Part shown: piece after piece, positions 9,966-21,382 of the stretch | Layout: every line of letters begins with the position of its first letter | How positions within the stretch are numbered: the stretch's first letter is position 1 | Origin: Taudactylus pleione | Lineage: Eukaryota > Chordata > Amphibia > Anura > Myobatrachidae | DNA: 64,000 nt | Direction: 5' to 3' | Assembly (NCBI GenBank): GCA_031769625.1 | Contig: JAUIMM010000547.1 | Coordinates: forward strand, 992,001-1,056,000 | Made by a program: the position numbers and the translations under genes | The notes under the pieces: model-generated | What the model was told of the DNA's origin: nothing | Database searches by the model: none | Seen by the model: the letters and a program-made list of their open reading frames with translations, nothing else

Positions 9966-11385
9966 CAGGGCCGCTATCAGGGGGGGACTGTCGGGACTCA
10001 AGTCCCGGGCCCGGAGAGCGAGGGGGTCCGGGACCGGCTAGCCGCACAGAAAAATGCATTGCATCAGGCGGCTGGCAAAAGAGAGGGCACTGGCTGTATT
10101 GAATTTATAGGAGCTCAATGACTGAAAGGCAGTGACAGTGACGCTCCTGATTGGCTGCCGTTCTGCGAGCTGTGATTGGCTTGCGGCCGGCTCCATACTT
10201 CCAATGCCGCTAGTGCTTTTTCTTTTTTCGGCCACCTGATGCATTGAGCTCCGCTGGTACCGGTCGCGGGCCGCCTCTCTGGGTCTGCTCTCTCTTCGGA
10301 AACCACATGGAGGAGATACATATCCCCGACACCTAATGCCCTGGTCACAACAGAACCGAGGGCACCAGTGCGGTAAGGCAGCAACTGTATGTACTTTAAA
10401 TTGTGCATCTAGAAAGCATATACATATAGTAATATGCATGTGTTATTGAAAAAAAAATGTGCACACACAATGCTGCTTCATATTATCTGGATTTTTTTTT
10501 AATTCCATAATATAATTAAACATGTTATAAAAGTTTGTGATCTTATGACTTCCATGTGTTCATGTGCACATCAAAATAATCACTTTCTATACCAGACCTG
10601 ACCTTGCCCTGTGTCCCCTTTAGTCCCACCAACCCTCCCTGCACTGCCCCTCTCAGTCCGCCAGCCCTCCCTGCACTGCCCCTCTCAGTCCACCAGCCCT
10701 CCCTGCACTGCCCCTCTCAGTCCGCCAGCCCTCCCTGCACTGCCCCTCTCAGTCCAGCCAGCCTTCCCTGCTCCCCGCCCCAGTCAAGATAGCCAGCCTG
10801 CCTGCCCTGCCTCCACACATTCCAGCAGCCTTCTCTGCCCTTTGTCCCCCTATTCCAACAGCCTCTCTTGCCCTTTGTCACCCCTAGTCCACCCTTCCCA
10901 GCCCAGTGCCCCCCGCCCCCCCGCCATGTCTAGACATCCCTGTATCCCCACTAGGTCCGGCCCTCCCTCTCCTGCACTTCCCCTCCATTTTTATGTGGGT
11001 CGGGTTATCTCAATGTATTTTATGTAGATCCGGCTTTTCTTGTATTTATATAGGGAGATAGAGAGAGAATTGACGTTGCTTTCCCTATGTATGTAGTATA
11101 GATTCTGGTTTTCTGTGTGTGTGTGAATTTATAGCAGTTTTCTCTCCTATATTTCTGTATTTGTATAGTTTCAGATATAATATTATAGATTGACATGTTA
11201 TAATAACAACCGCCCCACACAGTCCATACATTGGGAATTTTTAAACTGGTTTACAGACTTTACGCACCAACTGATGCTCCACCCACATTATCCACATATC
11301 TGCCCACCTCTGCCCCATACTCCTGGGAGGGGGGCCCTGCCTATTTTGTCTGCACCGGGCCCCACAATTTCTGATGGCAGCCCTG
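9966..11385. mobile_element. 1.4-kb non-autonomous hAT-type transposon
   Basis: The ends CAGGGCCGCTATCAGGGGGG and TTTCTGATGGCAGCCCTG are inverted repeats with the CAG...CTG termini usual for hAT elements. The flanks CTCATCAT (9958-9965) and TTCATCAT (11386-11393) form an 8-bp target duplication with one mismatch. The interior has no transposase and carries a pyrimidine-rich 32-bp tandem array at about 10619-10765. The GC-rich left part (10000-10360) would score as CpG-rich but belongs to the element. Confidence 0.75.
10619..10765. repeat. 32-bp minisatellite within the hAT element
   Basis: The unit contains CAGTCCGCCAGCCCTCCCTG followed by CACTGCCCCTCT. Unit starts at 10654, 10686, 10718 and 10750 give an exact 32-bp period, with diverged copies on both sides up to about 10910. 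Open frames here are low-complexity proline-rich artefacts. Confidence 0.85.
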
Positions 11386-11639
11386 TTCATCATCATCATT
11401 GAAGCGACTCCCATACACACACGCCCTCTGGAGCATGCTGCACTTATAACTTTAGTTTTCCCCTGCCACTGCAGGGCACTCGTCTGAGTGGCAATAGATA
11501 TGCCTGCCTGATAGGTGGAACTAGACACGCCCTTTGGGTGGAGAATGACACCGCCCCTGAACAGCACACCGCAATTTGTGCAGCACATTGTACTACCAAC
11601 TATAATCTCTCTGAAACTAGTTTTCAAAAGTAGGCAAGT

Positions 11640-12540
11640 AAGGCTATGGGGCCCACTATGTCCCTGCCTCGAATAACAGGTGTGTGAAGTTCACACCTGT
11701 GTAAGAAAGTGACACACATATAAATAAACAAGTACCTATTTTACTTTCATATATATTAGATGTAGACAACAGTGGCTTGTTCTATAACTCATTTTCATCA
11801 GACAGAATTTTGTAAAGGTTACTGTATGCAATAATCACTAGAAATGAGATGATGCAGAGTAAATCTTTGATAAATCTCTGTATAAGCTTGTATGTTCAAT
11901 AATGCTGTGTCTGTATTCCACAAAGTCTACTCTGTACAAAATAATTATACCTATACTTTGCTCCTGTAGACACACCAAAGCCACCTGTGTGACCTATCCC
12001 TTCATAATGAAAGTAAATTAGAGACCAGAGTTATGTGGAGCAGAATCATTTCCGCCTGTGTGGCCTGCCATGAGGATTAGCAGATAGAAAATGTGTGTGA
12101 CGCCTGATGCTCCTAGCCTGTGTGTGCAGGGAGTATCGCATTACTGCTGTTACATGACCGTGCACCAGGCTGATCTTATTTTAGAAATGGTGTGGGAAGG
12201 GGAGGGGAACAAAAGGATTTTTAAATTACCACGGGGCTGAATATGTTGTTTCAGAAAAGAAAGCAGCCATTAGCCATGTAGTAAGCATTTATTGGAGGCT
12301 CTGAAGCTAATTAAATTGTACCTTTTGTGTCTGTATATTTCTCACTGTATGTTACTTGGATTCATATCTTTCTTTAAGTTACATTAAAAGTTATTTTCAT
12401 AGGTGGCATGTAGTTTTGAAGGCTATGTTTCTGAGGTCAGTTCAACAACTTTATTTTATACATTTCTCATGTAAATAAAATGCATTTTTTTTTATAGAGG
12501 TAGGTGAATGATGAATTTAAATTTGATATAACATCAGGTC
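11640..12540. other. Single-copy-looking non-coding stretch; conserved-element candidate
   Basis: No transposon ends, tandem repeats or long open frames were recognised. From about 11990 to 12420 the composition is balanced and rich in homeodomain-type AATTA cores (for example AAGCTAATTAAATTG near 12307-12321). This resembles vertebrate conserved non-coding elements in texture only; no alignment was possible. Confidence 0.25.
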
Positions 12541-12546
12541 ATTTTA

Positions 12547-12625
12547 AAACACACACATATATATATATATATATATACACAGATGCGCATGTGTGTGTAT
12601 ATATATATATATTATATATATATAT
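12547..12625. repeat. CA/TA-rich dinucleotide microsatellite
   Basis: Runs of ACACAC and ATATAT alternate with short interruptions directly upstream of an L2 3' end. A second TG/TA run lies at about 13050-13086 and a third (TA)n at about 52380-52411. Confidence 0.85.
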
Positions 12626-12631
12626 TCAAAG

Positions 12632-12997
12632 CTTTTGAGCTCTCATCCTAACCCACTGCTCCATGCTCCTTCCTCACTGTCTACCCCATCTCTGTCAACC
12701 TTGTCTGTCTGCCCCTCCCACTTAGAATGTAAGCTCTCACGAGCAGGGCCCTCTTCCCTCACGTGCTTCTCCTTCCCCTACTTATACTATCATGAACTCC
12801 TAGCACCCCAAACGGCACCTAACACGGTTGCTGACACCCTGTTGCTTATTTCAGTGTTATGCAGCAATGTTTAAGCCATGTCCTAGTTCTGCATTGTTTT
12901 GTACTGTTAATAACGGTTTTCTTTTGTGCTCATTTATGTACTTTGTAAGGTGCTGCGGAGCCTTTGTAATGCGGCATATAAATAAAGGATAATGATA
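12632..12997 (+). mobile_element. L2-like LINE 3' end
   Basis: TTAGAATGTAAGCTCTCACG, then GAGCAGGGCCCTCTTCC, then a terminal GCTGCGGAGCC...CATATAAATAAAGG with a short TAATGATAATAAT tail form the typical 3' untranslated end of a vertebrate L2-like LINE. There is no intact coding sequence upstream, consistent with 5' truncation during target-primed reverse transcription. The same landmarks occur in the SINE at 26324-26661 and in the 3' end at 39560-39935. Confidence 0.65.
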
Positions 12998-13048
12998 ATA
13001 ATTGCTCCCACATGCGTGCATGGAGCTAGGTATGCATAGTCACCAGTT

Positions 13049-13084
<36 letters not shown>

Positions 13085-13544
13085 CACGCATCTAGCTCCA
13101 GATCACCCCTATCCAGTCGCCTGATTTGATACCTGTCATCACCATCAGTTGCAGCAAATAATACTTCTGAAAGCGCACGTATTTACACACTTCTCCATAG
13201 CCAGCAGTGAACATTGCCTCCATGAGAACTCCCTGTTACAGCCTAGATACGCCCATATTTGTGTACACTTTTGGACAGAGTGAACAGACATATGTTAAAT
13301 TCCCTACTGTTTATATAACCCTAAATATGAGAAGTCTAACCAAACTAAGCTAGTCATTGTCAGGTAAAACATAAATATTACACTTGTTTTGTTTCATTCT
13401 TGCATCACTTTGAGTTTAATGGTATAAATCAACCATCGATGTATCTGGGAGATCAAAGCTAAAATAGTATAACTACGCTGTACTGAATTAAAATAGAGGT
13501 TTTTCGTTTTTTAAGATGTCACATATTACATTATTTTTAATTAC

Positions 13545-13690
13545 AGATAAGTGGTTCTGTTTTCGACCCTATTCTTTTCGCTAACGTATTTGGCTATCAA
13601 AAAACACGTGAGAGCCAGATAGCCAATAAGATGCCATGTTCAGATCCCGAACGTAACCGAGTCAAAACCGAACTGTTCATCTCTATTTTT
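13545..13690. mobile_element. Diverged relative of the 22324 MITE
   Basis: Shares with 22324-22511 the central TTGGCTATC...CACGTG...ATAGCCAATAA palindrome and the terminal GAACTGTTCATCTCTA, matching the reverse of TAGAGATGAGCGGGTTC. The ends are worn and no target duplication was identified. Confidence 0.45.
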
Positions 13691-13840
13691 AATACATATG
13701 CACTGATGATGAGTGAAAACATGTGACACTAACACATGCTTTATTGTTGGATGTAATTGTTCCATTCATATTCTTGCATTGCTCCTTTTATCGATAAAAT
13801 CTATTTTACTGACAGTGTGCATTAATGCATATCATATGTT

Positions 13841-14018
13841 CTAAGGGATCAATCCAGTTAGGCACGAGGGAGTTACATTGCCAGCAGCAGCTATGCAACT
13901 CCTGGCGGCCCAGTCTCAACCCGGACTCACAGATCTTGTCTTATGCAGCCCTACGAACATAAACCAGCGAGTCCAGAGGTACCAAGGGGACTCGCGGCTA
14001 AGAGGATTGCCCCTTCAG
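13841..14018. mobile_element. Short MITE
   Basis: CTAAGGGATCAATCCAGTTA on the left is an imperfect inverted copy of TAAGAGGATTGCCCCTTCAG on the right. The interior is non-coding. A partial relative of its left end appears at about 5735. Confidence 0.5.
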
Positions 14019-14244
14019 TTAAACTTTTAGAATAATGTTTATTATTTTTCATGCATTTATTGTGCAAAAAAAAAAAAGTGAATATGGGATGCAGTTGTGT
14101 CTTATGTTAATAGTAGTCTTTCGGAAGAATATTTTATTAACCTGAGACATAGGTGAATTAGAATGATAAGTAAATGTGAGAGGATGATGTAATCAGATGG
14201 CACAACCTCCAATCACATAAAATTACTTTTCTAATTGTGTCTAA

Positions 14245-14560
14245 AGCTGGGTACACGCTGATCAGATATATCTGCAGATGATGGTTGTTCATACACACTG
14301 AAAAACCATCATCTGTCGTCTGTCGCACCCACCTCCTTGCAGCCTCTACTGCTACCAACCGCCCGTACACACTGCACGATGCCCCAATATGTCTGCACAT
14401 ATATTGGGCATCGGCTGTGCAGCAGAGCCAACGTGATATGTCTGTGAACGACATAGTTCACAGACATATCGCTGGTACACACTGGGCGACGGGCACCCGA
14501 TATATTGGCCGATCAATTGACACTTGGTGGCAAAGGACAGGCAGCTCCAGGGGGATAGTC
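14245..14560. mobile_element. Foldback MITE fragment (AGCTGGGTACACAC family)
   Basis: The left end AGCTGGGTACACGCTGATC is preceded by TAA (14242-14244). Inside, ATGTCTGTGAACGACATAG pairs with TTCACAGACAT. A matching right terminus is not clear, so the right boundary is an estimate. Confidence 0.45.
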
Positions 14561-14732
14561 AGAGTGCGTACCGGGTGTCACCAGACCCCGATGACGCCTC
14601 TGAATTCAATTATCTGCGATAAGCTGCTTTTTCGCGCAAAAAAATGGTTGTCGGGTGACTATATATTTATCTCGCAATCCTATTGGCTGCTGTTTTCGCG
14701 GGTGCAAATTTGACATGCAGCTTTTACAACTA

Positions 14733-15598
14733 TGGGGCATATTCAATTCCCCGCGAAAAGTCCCTTACTTTTCGCATTGCTGGACTTTTCGACTAGTTCG
14801 CCTGTTTTCAATGCGGAAAAGTATCGCGTACGTGCCTGCTTTTCACCGTATTCAATTAGAAATCAGCGAAAACGGGTCCGGGCGAAACTGTAATATGCAA
14901 AAAGTGCTGTCAGATTTGGGGAAATCAGCCTGACAACCCCCAAAAGATGCACTGACATTGGGGTTCACTCTAGTTACCCCCGAATAGGCCTGCTGAAGGT
15001 ATTTGGGGTACTTAAATTGTCTCAATATCTGCTATTTAGCGCCTTTGCAGAAGTGGTAAAGAATAGCATTTAGCAGGTTTTTTTGTAGAAAATAAGTAGT
15101 CCCAGCAAAATTGGGGTACCTGAAAATGAGTGCTAGCATATTTTTAAGTTGCTGAAGTGAAGTTTTAAAAATCCACCTGACGCCAGCACCTGCAAACTTC
15201 AAAAAACCTGGGGCATACTTGGGGACCCCCCTGGAGTCTATTTCGCTAGTTTTTAAGTTTGTCCTCACACTTTGGACTTTTTTGCCCCAAAAATGAAAGT
15301 ACTTTTTTGGGGTGATCTAAGGACTTTGTTAAACGCAGCTTACCTTTGGGGGACTGTCCCAAGGGTGCAGGGGGGTTCCCGCAGCTTTGCACCCCAAAAC
15401 CGCAATCCTGCACTTTTTTTTTTCTACACCTATTCATAGGCGAAAATTTATCGCAGGTCCCATTGCAATGAGTTTCCCCACCGGCGAAAAGTCTTTGGAA
15501 TTGAATACGGAGGAAACTTTTCGCATGGCGAAATGATGTCACCGGCTATATTTTTCCGCTGAAACTGACTTATCGCGGCTAACTGAATACGGCCCTTT
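14733..15598. mobile_element. About 865-bp non-autonomous DNA element
   Basis: The left end GGGGCATATTCAATTCCCCG and right end AACTGAATACGGCCC are imperfect inverted repeats, each followed inward by CGCGAAAAG- or CTTATCGCGG-type subterminal motifs. Several GCGAAAA and TTTTCGC motifs recur near both ends. The frames inside (up to 98 codons) show no transposase motif. The shape fits a Harbinger-like MITE larger than its neighbours. Confidence 0.5.
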
Positions 15599-15858
15599 GT
15601 TTTCACCACCTCCTGAGCAGGAGAAAAGTGTGGGAAAATCCCTATTTCAAAGTAAAAATGCCGGATTTGGTTCAGAACCACTAGTGCACCCTCCTTAATG
15701 ACTAATTAGGCAAACATAAACTTTTAATTAGCTTAATTTGGCCAATAATTACATTTTTGGGATGCAATGTGCAGGAAAATGGGTTAATTGATGTGGGACA
15801 GGTGTATGGTGGTCTGTATGAATGGGACAGGTGTTTTTAAGATTGCAAGTGGGTGTTA

Positions 15859-16051
15859 AGGTCCCCATACATCAGCGATTGATTGCAGCAATTGTGCAAT
15901 TTGCAATCGATTGTGTATAAAATCTTTCCCTTTTTCAATCGATTGCAGATTGTACAATTGCCACAATCTATTGAAAAAGGGAAAGATTTTTATACACAAT
16001 CAAATGCAAATTGCACGATTGCTGCAATCAATTGCTGATGTATGGGGACCT
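15859..16051. mobile_element. 193-bp near-perfect foldback MITE
   Basis: The two halves are inverted copies with few mismatches, from AGGTCCCCATACATCAGC to GCTGATGTATGGGGACCT. TTA flanks both ends (15856-15858 and 16052-16054), the TWA duplication of PIF/Harbinger elements. A transcript would fold into one hairpin with a stem of more than 80 bp. Confidence 0.8.
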
Positions 16052-16054
16052 TTA

Positions 16055-17650
16055 GAGGCATATTATGAAGGTGGTTTTTTAAAGTGTCTTTTAAATTACA
16101 GAAATATATACTTATATGCATTTTTATGCACCCTCAATTTAATAAGAAGATTTATTTTGCAAAAAAACCACTTGCTTTCTATCATTATTTGACTGATTTA
16201 GAAATATGCATAAAACAGCAATTTGACACAATTTGAAAACCCCAAATACTTTTATTAGGGTCACTAGTACACTTCTATATAATTATCCTATATCTCTCGC
16301 CTTTATTTGGGGTACAGGCAGATTTCTCCATTTTCACCTATACTTATCGTGAGTAAAACCAGGAATAATTTTTGTGCGAATGCCGCATTGTAACTTTTAT
16401 AATTGGATTGTTTGAAAAACGGTAGCACGCAAAGACACGGTAAGCGTAATTCACACACAAACGGTGCGAAAACTTAGCACGTGAACAATTATTGCATTAG
16501 TGCGGCTAATTGAATTCCCCCAGAAATGCATTAAAACCACATCCCTAAAACTCTTAAAGTGCGCATATGACTAATTAATCTGTTCTTACCTCTTTTACCA
16601 GTGTATACAGTGCCACAGGCGTGTTTGAGCCCTTGCAGTATTGGCATCGGTTGGGTGTATAAATGCATTGCTTATGGAGCTGTCTGCAGCAGGGTTCTGG
16701 TATTAGATTATGAAACAGACATAAAAACAGGTGCAAACATTGTTATACAGTATGTCACTCAGTTTATTGTATTTCAGAATCTGTGAACGTGTCCCCCTGA
16801 GATGTGGCAGTATTGATCTGAGTTTGGGGGTTAGGTCTCTACTGCACCAAAAGAGGGTAATTAGGGATCAGTGTCATCTGTTACTACACTCCTAACGTCT
16901 GCTATATTATACAAAGAAATGCATCCAAAGTGAAAATGCAGTATGCCTGACTAGTACATGTTTTATGTTCAGTCACCTTTACTGGCTACAGCCTGACGTG
17001 GTCATATTTATTTATGGTTGTGTTTATCTTATACATAAATAAAATTGAAAAAAATTGCACATTTGCATATTATGTTGAAAGGAGTTTTTAGAAGATGTAT
17101 TATTAATTCTACCCAGTATAATCAATTTATTTGCTCTTCAACTACTGCCCCGATTTTGTTAGATACAAAACAGACACAATCACAAGTGACATCTAACAGC
17201 ATCGTACATCTCACAATCATCCTTGTCATGCAGCCAAATGTCACTGTGACCGGCGCGCCTTCAGCCCTGAACCGAATTGTGACAAAACTAAACTGATACT
17301 GCAGATCTGGTCACGACGGGTGCATTCTCGTTCCCTAATGTATGGGGTTTGCCTTGTTGAGCGGCTTTTCCCGTGCTGGGCGTGCTGCAGTTAAGGCTCA
17401 CCTGGCACTTGCAACCAGCCCCAAAGCCCTACTTTACAGGAGCGTAAAACAATTGAATCACCCAGTAAGAATAAAATATGAAGACCTATACAAAAAAAAA
17501 AGTTAGAAGACGGGATTGTTATGTTTGTGTCATGCTGGTTGTAACTAGGATTTGGCATGAGAAGCCATTTGTGCTTCAATATGTGCTTAAAATGTAATGA
17601 AAAAGAACTAGGTCACAAAAATAAAAATTAATGAGACACACCTTCACGGT
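16055..17650. other. Gene-free stretch
   Basis: No coding sequence or RNA gene is supported. Around 16310-16525 there are MITE-like phrases (CGGCTAATTGAATTCCCCC at the right) but no convincing left end. Frames of 60-93 codons here look random. Confidence 0.4.
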
Positions 17651-17654
17651 AAAT

Positions 17655-17890
17655 TGCCATGATTGGTGCAAATTTAAATAAGGGCGGGACTAAACAAAAC
17701 GATTCTTGAAGAATCGCGTCATTCAGCCCGCCCCCTACATGGGGACCCGCGACTGCCGTAAATTCTTCTCATTCTACCCACTTCACTAGGAAGTGGGCAG
17801 AATGCGAAAGAAATGCCTACTCTACCGGGGGTGGGGGGGGTTACCAGAAACTCCCGTAACTTCCGGGAGAGTAGGCATGTATGGAGGACC
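17655..17890. repeat. Dispersed repeat fragment ending in AGAGTAGGCATGTATGG
   Basis: The right end, CTTCCGGGAGAGTAGGCATG followed by TATGG, recurs almost exactly at about 53655-53680, and in variant form at 61660-61680 and, inverted, at about 45100-45125. The interior holds the hairpin ATTCTACCCACTTC/GAAGTGGGCAGAAT. It is a dispersed DNA repeat of unknown superfamily, here a partial copy. Confidence 0.5.
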
Positions 17891-18383
17891 TGTAATAATG
17901 TTCATTTGTTATCACCCCCCTAGCCACTTGTTCATTGAGGTAGGCAGAGTTTGCTGAAACCATTTGCACTCATTAGTTTAATGAGCTACGGCATATGAAG
18001 TTATGACACATCCCTGCCCACCTTGCAGGTGTGCGACATTTTGGGAGAATCTTCTGCTTTCTTTGAAGTCTGGGAGGTCTAACCCTAATCTGGGCATTTC
18101 CCAGAATTCTGTTAGAGTAGACAACTGTATTGGTATACTGTAAGTATCCACAGGGCTATTTTTCTAGATACATATAGTATTTATAAAAGAAGGCACTCAA
18201 AATGACCTTTAAAATAAAACGTATTGTATGGAAAATACATTTTGGCTCAGGACATTACTTTATAGTTAATGAGCGGTTCAGGAACTAAGTGCACTGGTTA
18301 CTGGATATGCACAGTCTTTTCTTTTGTCACTAATATCCATAAAGCTCTTTAGAAAGGTGGGTAAAATCAGGAGACATAGGGGA
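17891..18383. other. Gene-free stretch
   Basis: Nothing recognisable: no long frame, tandem repeat or element ends. Confidence 0.4.
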
Positions 18384-18459
18384 GGATTCGATTAAGTGCG
18401 ATTATGCCGCATTTACAATACCTCTGGCACAGATTTTTTTTTTAGGTTATGTGCAAATA

Positions 18460-20106
18460 CAGTCAGGTCCATAAATATTGGGACATTGACAGAATTTTCA
18501 GATTTTGGCCTCTATTCACCACCACAATGGTTTTGAAATGAAACATACAAGATGTGCTTTAACTGCAGACTTTCAGATTTAATTTGAGGGTAATTACATC
18601 CAAATCGGGTGAACGGTGTAGGAATTACAACAGTTTCAATATGTGCCTCCCACTTTTTAAGGGGCCAAAAGTAATGGGACTATCAACTCAAAAGCTATTT
18701 CATGGACAGGTGTGGGCTATTCCCTCATTATTTCATTATCAATTAAGCAGGTAAAAGGTCTGGAGTTGATTCTAGGTGTGACATTTGCATTTGGAATCAG
18801 TTGCTGTCAACTCTCAATATGAGATCCAAAGAGCTATCACTATCAGTGAAGCAAGCCATCATTAGGCTGAAAAATGAAAACAAACCCATCAGAGAGATTG
18901 CAAAAACATTAGGTGTGGCCAAATCAACTGTTTGGAACATTCTTAAAAAGAAAGAACGCATCGGAGAGCTCAGCAACACCAAAAGACCCGGAAGACCACA
19001 GAAAACAACTGTGGTGGATGACAAAATAATTATTTCCCTGGTGAAGAAAAACCCCTTCACAACAGTTGGCCAAATCAAGAACACTTTCCAGGAGGTAGAT
19101 GTATATGTGTCAAAGTCAACAATCAAGAGAAGACTTCACAAGAGTGAATATATAGGGTTCACCACAAGATGCAAACCATTGGTGAGTCACAAAAACAGGA
19201 AGACCAGATTAGTGTTTGCCAAACAACATCTAAAAAAGCCATTACAGTTCTGGAACAACATCCTATTGACAGATGAGACAAAGATCAACTTGTACCAGAG
19301 TGATGGGAAGAGAAGAGTATGGAGAAGGAAAGGAACTGCTCATGATCCAAAACATACCACCTCATCAGTGAAGCATGGTGGTGGTAGTGTCATGACGTGG
19401 GCATGTATGGCTGCCAATGGAACTGGTTGCCTTGTATTTATTAATGATGTGACTGCTGACAAAAGCAGCAGAATAAATTCTAAAGTGTTTCGGGCAATAT
19501 TATATGCTCATATTCAGTCAAATGCTTCAGAACTCATTGGACAGCGCTTCACAGTGCAGATGGACAATGACCCGAAGCATACTGCAAAAGCAACCAAAGA
19601 GATTTTTAAGGCTAAAAAGTGGAATGTTATGCAATGGCCAAGTCAATCCCCTGACCTGAATCCGATTGAGCATGCATTTCACTTGATGAAGACAAAACTG
19701 AAGGGAAAATGCAGAACAAGCAGGAACTGAAGACATTTGCATTAGAGGCCTGGCAGAGCATCACCAGGGATGAAACACAGCGTCTGGTGATGTCTATGCG
19801 TTCCAGACTTCAGGCTGTAATTGACTGCAAAGGATTTGCAACAAAGTATTAAAAAGTGAAAGTTAGATTTAGGATTGTTTAGTTTGTCCCATTACTTTTG
19901 GCCCCTTAAAAAGTGGGAGGCACATATAGAAACAGTTGTAATTCCTACACCATTGACCTGATTTGGATGTAATTACCCTCAAATTAAATCTGAAAGTCTG
20001 CAGTTAAATCACATCTTGTTTGTTTCATTTCAAATCCATTGTGGTGGTGAATAGAGGCCAAAATCTGAAAATTCTGTCAATGTCCCAATATTTATGGACC
20101 TGACTG
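18460..20106 (+). mobile_element. Tc1-like DNA transposon with 221-bp inverted repeats
   Basis: The element begins CAGTCAGGTCCATAAATATT and ends with the reverse complement. The inverted repeats are about 221 bp (18460-18680 and 19886-20106) with only scattered mismatches. The flanking dinucleotide TA is duplicated (18458-18459 and 20107-20108), the Tc1/mariner hallmark. Length is 1647 bp, normal for an autonomous element. It encodes one transposase, at 18819-19852, interrupted by a single frameshift. The high arm similarity and the nearly complete gene point to fairly recent activity. It inserted into an older MITE. Confidence 0.95.
18819..19852 (+). pseudogene. Tc1-like transposase (DD34E) with one frameshift
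   Basis: Transposases of this family bind the terminal repeats and cut and paste the element into TA sites. The first ATG is at 18819 (MRSKELSLS); a longer frame from 18801 needs a TTG start and is not favoured. Residues 1-45 form the first helix-turn-helix (IREIAKTLGVAKSTVWNIL), followed by the GRPQ hinge (about 58-61) and a second DNA-binding region to about 120. The catalytic triad is intact: D152 in LLTDETKINL, D249 in VQMDNDPKHT and E284 in NPIEHAF, with 34 residues between the second and third acids. A one-base shift in the GGGAAAATG region (about 19703-19711) makes the frame end at 19730. In the next frame the usual C-terminus continues to CKGFATKY and a stop at 19850-19852. The gene is therefore one indel from full length, about 343 residues. 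Confidence 0.95.
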
Positions 20107-20249
20107 TATGTGCGAGTCCGGTATGAATCCAATATGCGAGGGGGGTCGAGTTCCAATGCCATTACCGTCGGTTACACGCCAACGCAACGACAACTCACCC
20201 CCCTCACGCGCGAGTGCCAGATAATCTAACCTAAATTAATTCCCCCCAT

Positions 20250-21380
20250 AAAGTCCTCATTCGTGTCGTTATAATCCGCTACTGCAATTGAGAAAAAAAT
20301 AAACTGTTCAATAACTTGTGATAAAAAAATAAGTATTTTATATGTTCCTGTGTTTTAGTTTTCCAGAGACTAGGAATAACATTGCAGGTTAATCCCTTAA
20401 TGAGTAGTATAGCCTTGCAAGATAACCCTGGTAGTGCTGTGTTATGCACCTGGATAATTTAGAGCTCTCAGATGAGAAAATCCTGGTGTAAGCTTCATAC
20501 AGTTTTATGTTGGTTCTGTATTGATTTTTAGCTATTTAACTTTACATTAACATTGTATTTCCTTGCACAGAACAAACAAGTATCTATATTTCAAGCAACA
20601 GAAGCTGCTTACTCTCCAGTTGATAGTCCAATATTTCAGTGTCACAAATTTGCTGTGTATTAGCTAAATGCATTCTCCCTCTTCCTGCAGAAGTCTGTCA
20701 TGTAGAAGGATTACTCAGGTTAATTCAGACAGCCACAAGTGTTATCTGTTGGCTCAGCCCCTTGGTATCAAACATACCAGATCTATATTTCACTGATCAG
20801 GGTTGAGCCAATAATAAACACTCCCGGACAGAGTGATTTCACACAGCAGATTGTCATTTGATGTGCTGCAAAGCCATGCTGTGTTCCCCAGAAATGGTTC
20901 TTGCCCTGCTCTGTGGATAGCATTGATGATGTCATTATTTAGACTATTAAAAGCTCATAGGAGCCACACAAATGCAAAAGATGAAAAGACCCAACACATT
21001 GGCATCCTGATTAAGTAGGCGGTCCCCAAAGAGCTTACAAGCTAATCATTATTTGTGGTAGTAATGTAAGACAATTATTAATATTGACACTATACATGGA
21101 GATTTATACTATTAATATAAAATGATCAATTACTGTGAGGATGGCAAGAGCTTTAGCAAACAGTGTCAAATGAAGAACCTCAGCCCTCAGGAGCGCTTGT
21201 TCTGTTTGACATTCTGAATTTCTGATGGAGATTAGAGATGTGAAATATACAAATCTCTGGTGGTTTCATCATGAGGACCATGCTTCAAAAGATGCACACA
21301 TAATATTAGTTGTTCAAACTTAATTGAACAAGTTATAATGTCATTTTGTAGAAATATAGGGTTAAGATGACTACATGCAG
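20250..21380. other. Single-copy-looking stretch; conserved-element candidate
   Basis: No genes or transposon ends are visible. The part from about 20690 to 21010 has balanced composition and motifs such as GGTTAATTCAGACAGCC and GGTTGAGCCAATAATAAACA that resemble conserved non-coding DNA. This is an impression of texture only. Confidence 0.2.
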
Positions 21381-21382
21381 AT

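Larger units (their letters stand above)
18384..20247. mobile_element. MITE split by the Tc1 element
   Basis: The left part starts GGGGAGGATTCGATTAAGTG and the right part ends AAATTAATTCCCCCC, the inverted, GATTCAATTA-like style of ends seen in several neighbouring MITEs. The 1.65-kb Tc1 element at 18460-20106 lies between them at a TA, so the MITE is older. The outer boundaries are estimates and no clear target duplication is visible. Confidence 0.45.

Noticed and set aside
10000..10440. CpG-rich first exon (frames of 97-133 codons)
   Set aside because: The segment lies within the hAT-type element at 9966-11385; no domain or splice context supports an exon.
18801..19730. Host gene for a DNA-binding protein
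   Set aside because: The frame lies between Tc1 inverted repeats, has a DD34E catalytic triad, and is frameshifted: a transposase.
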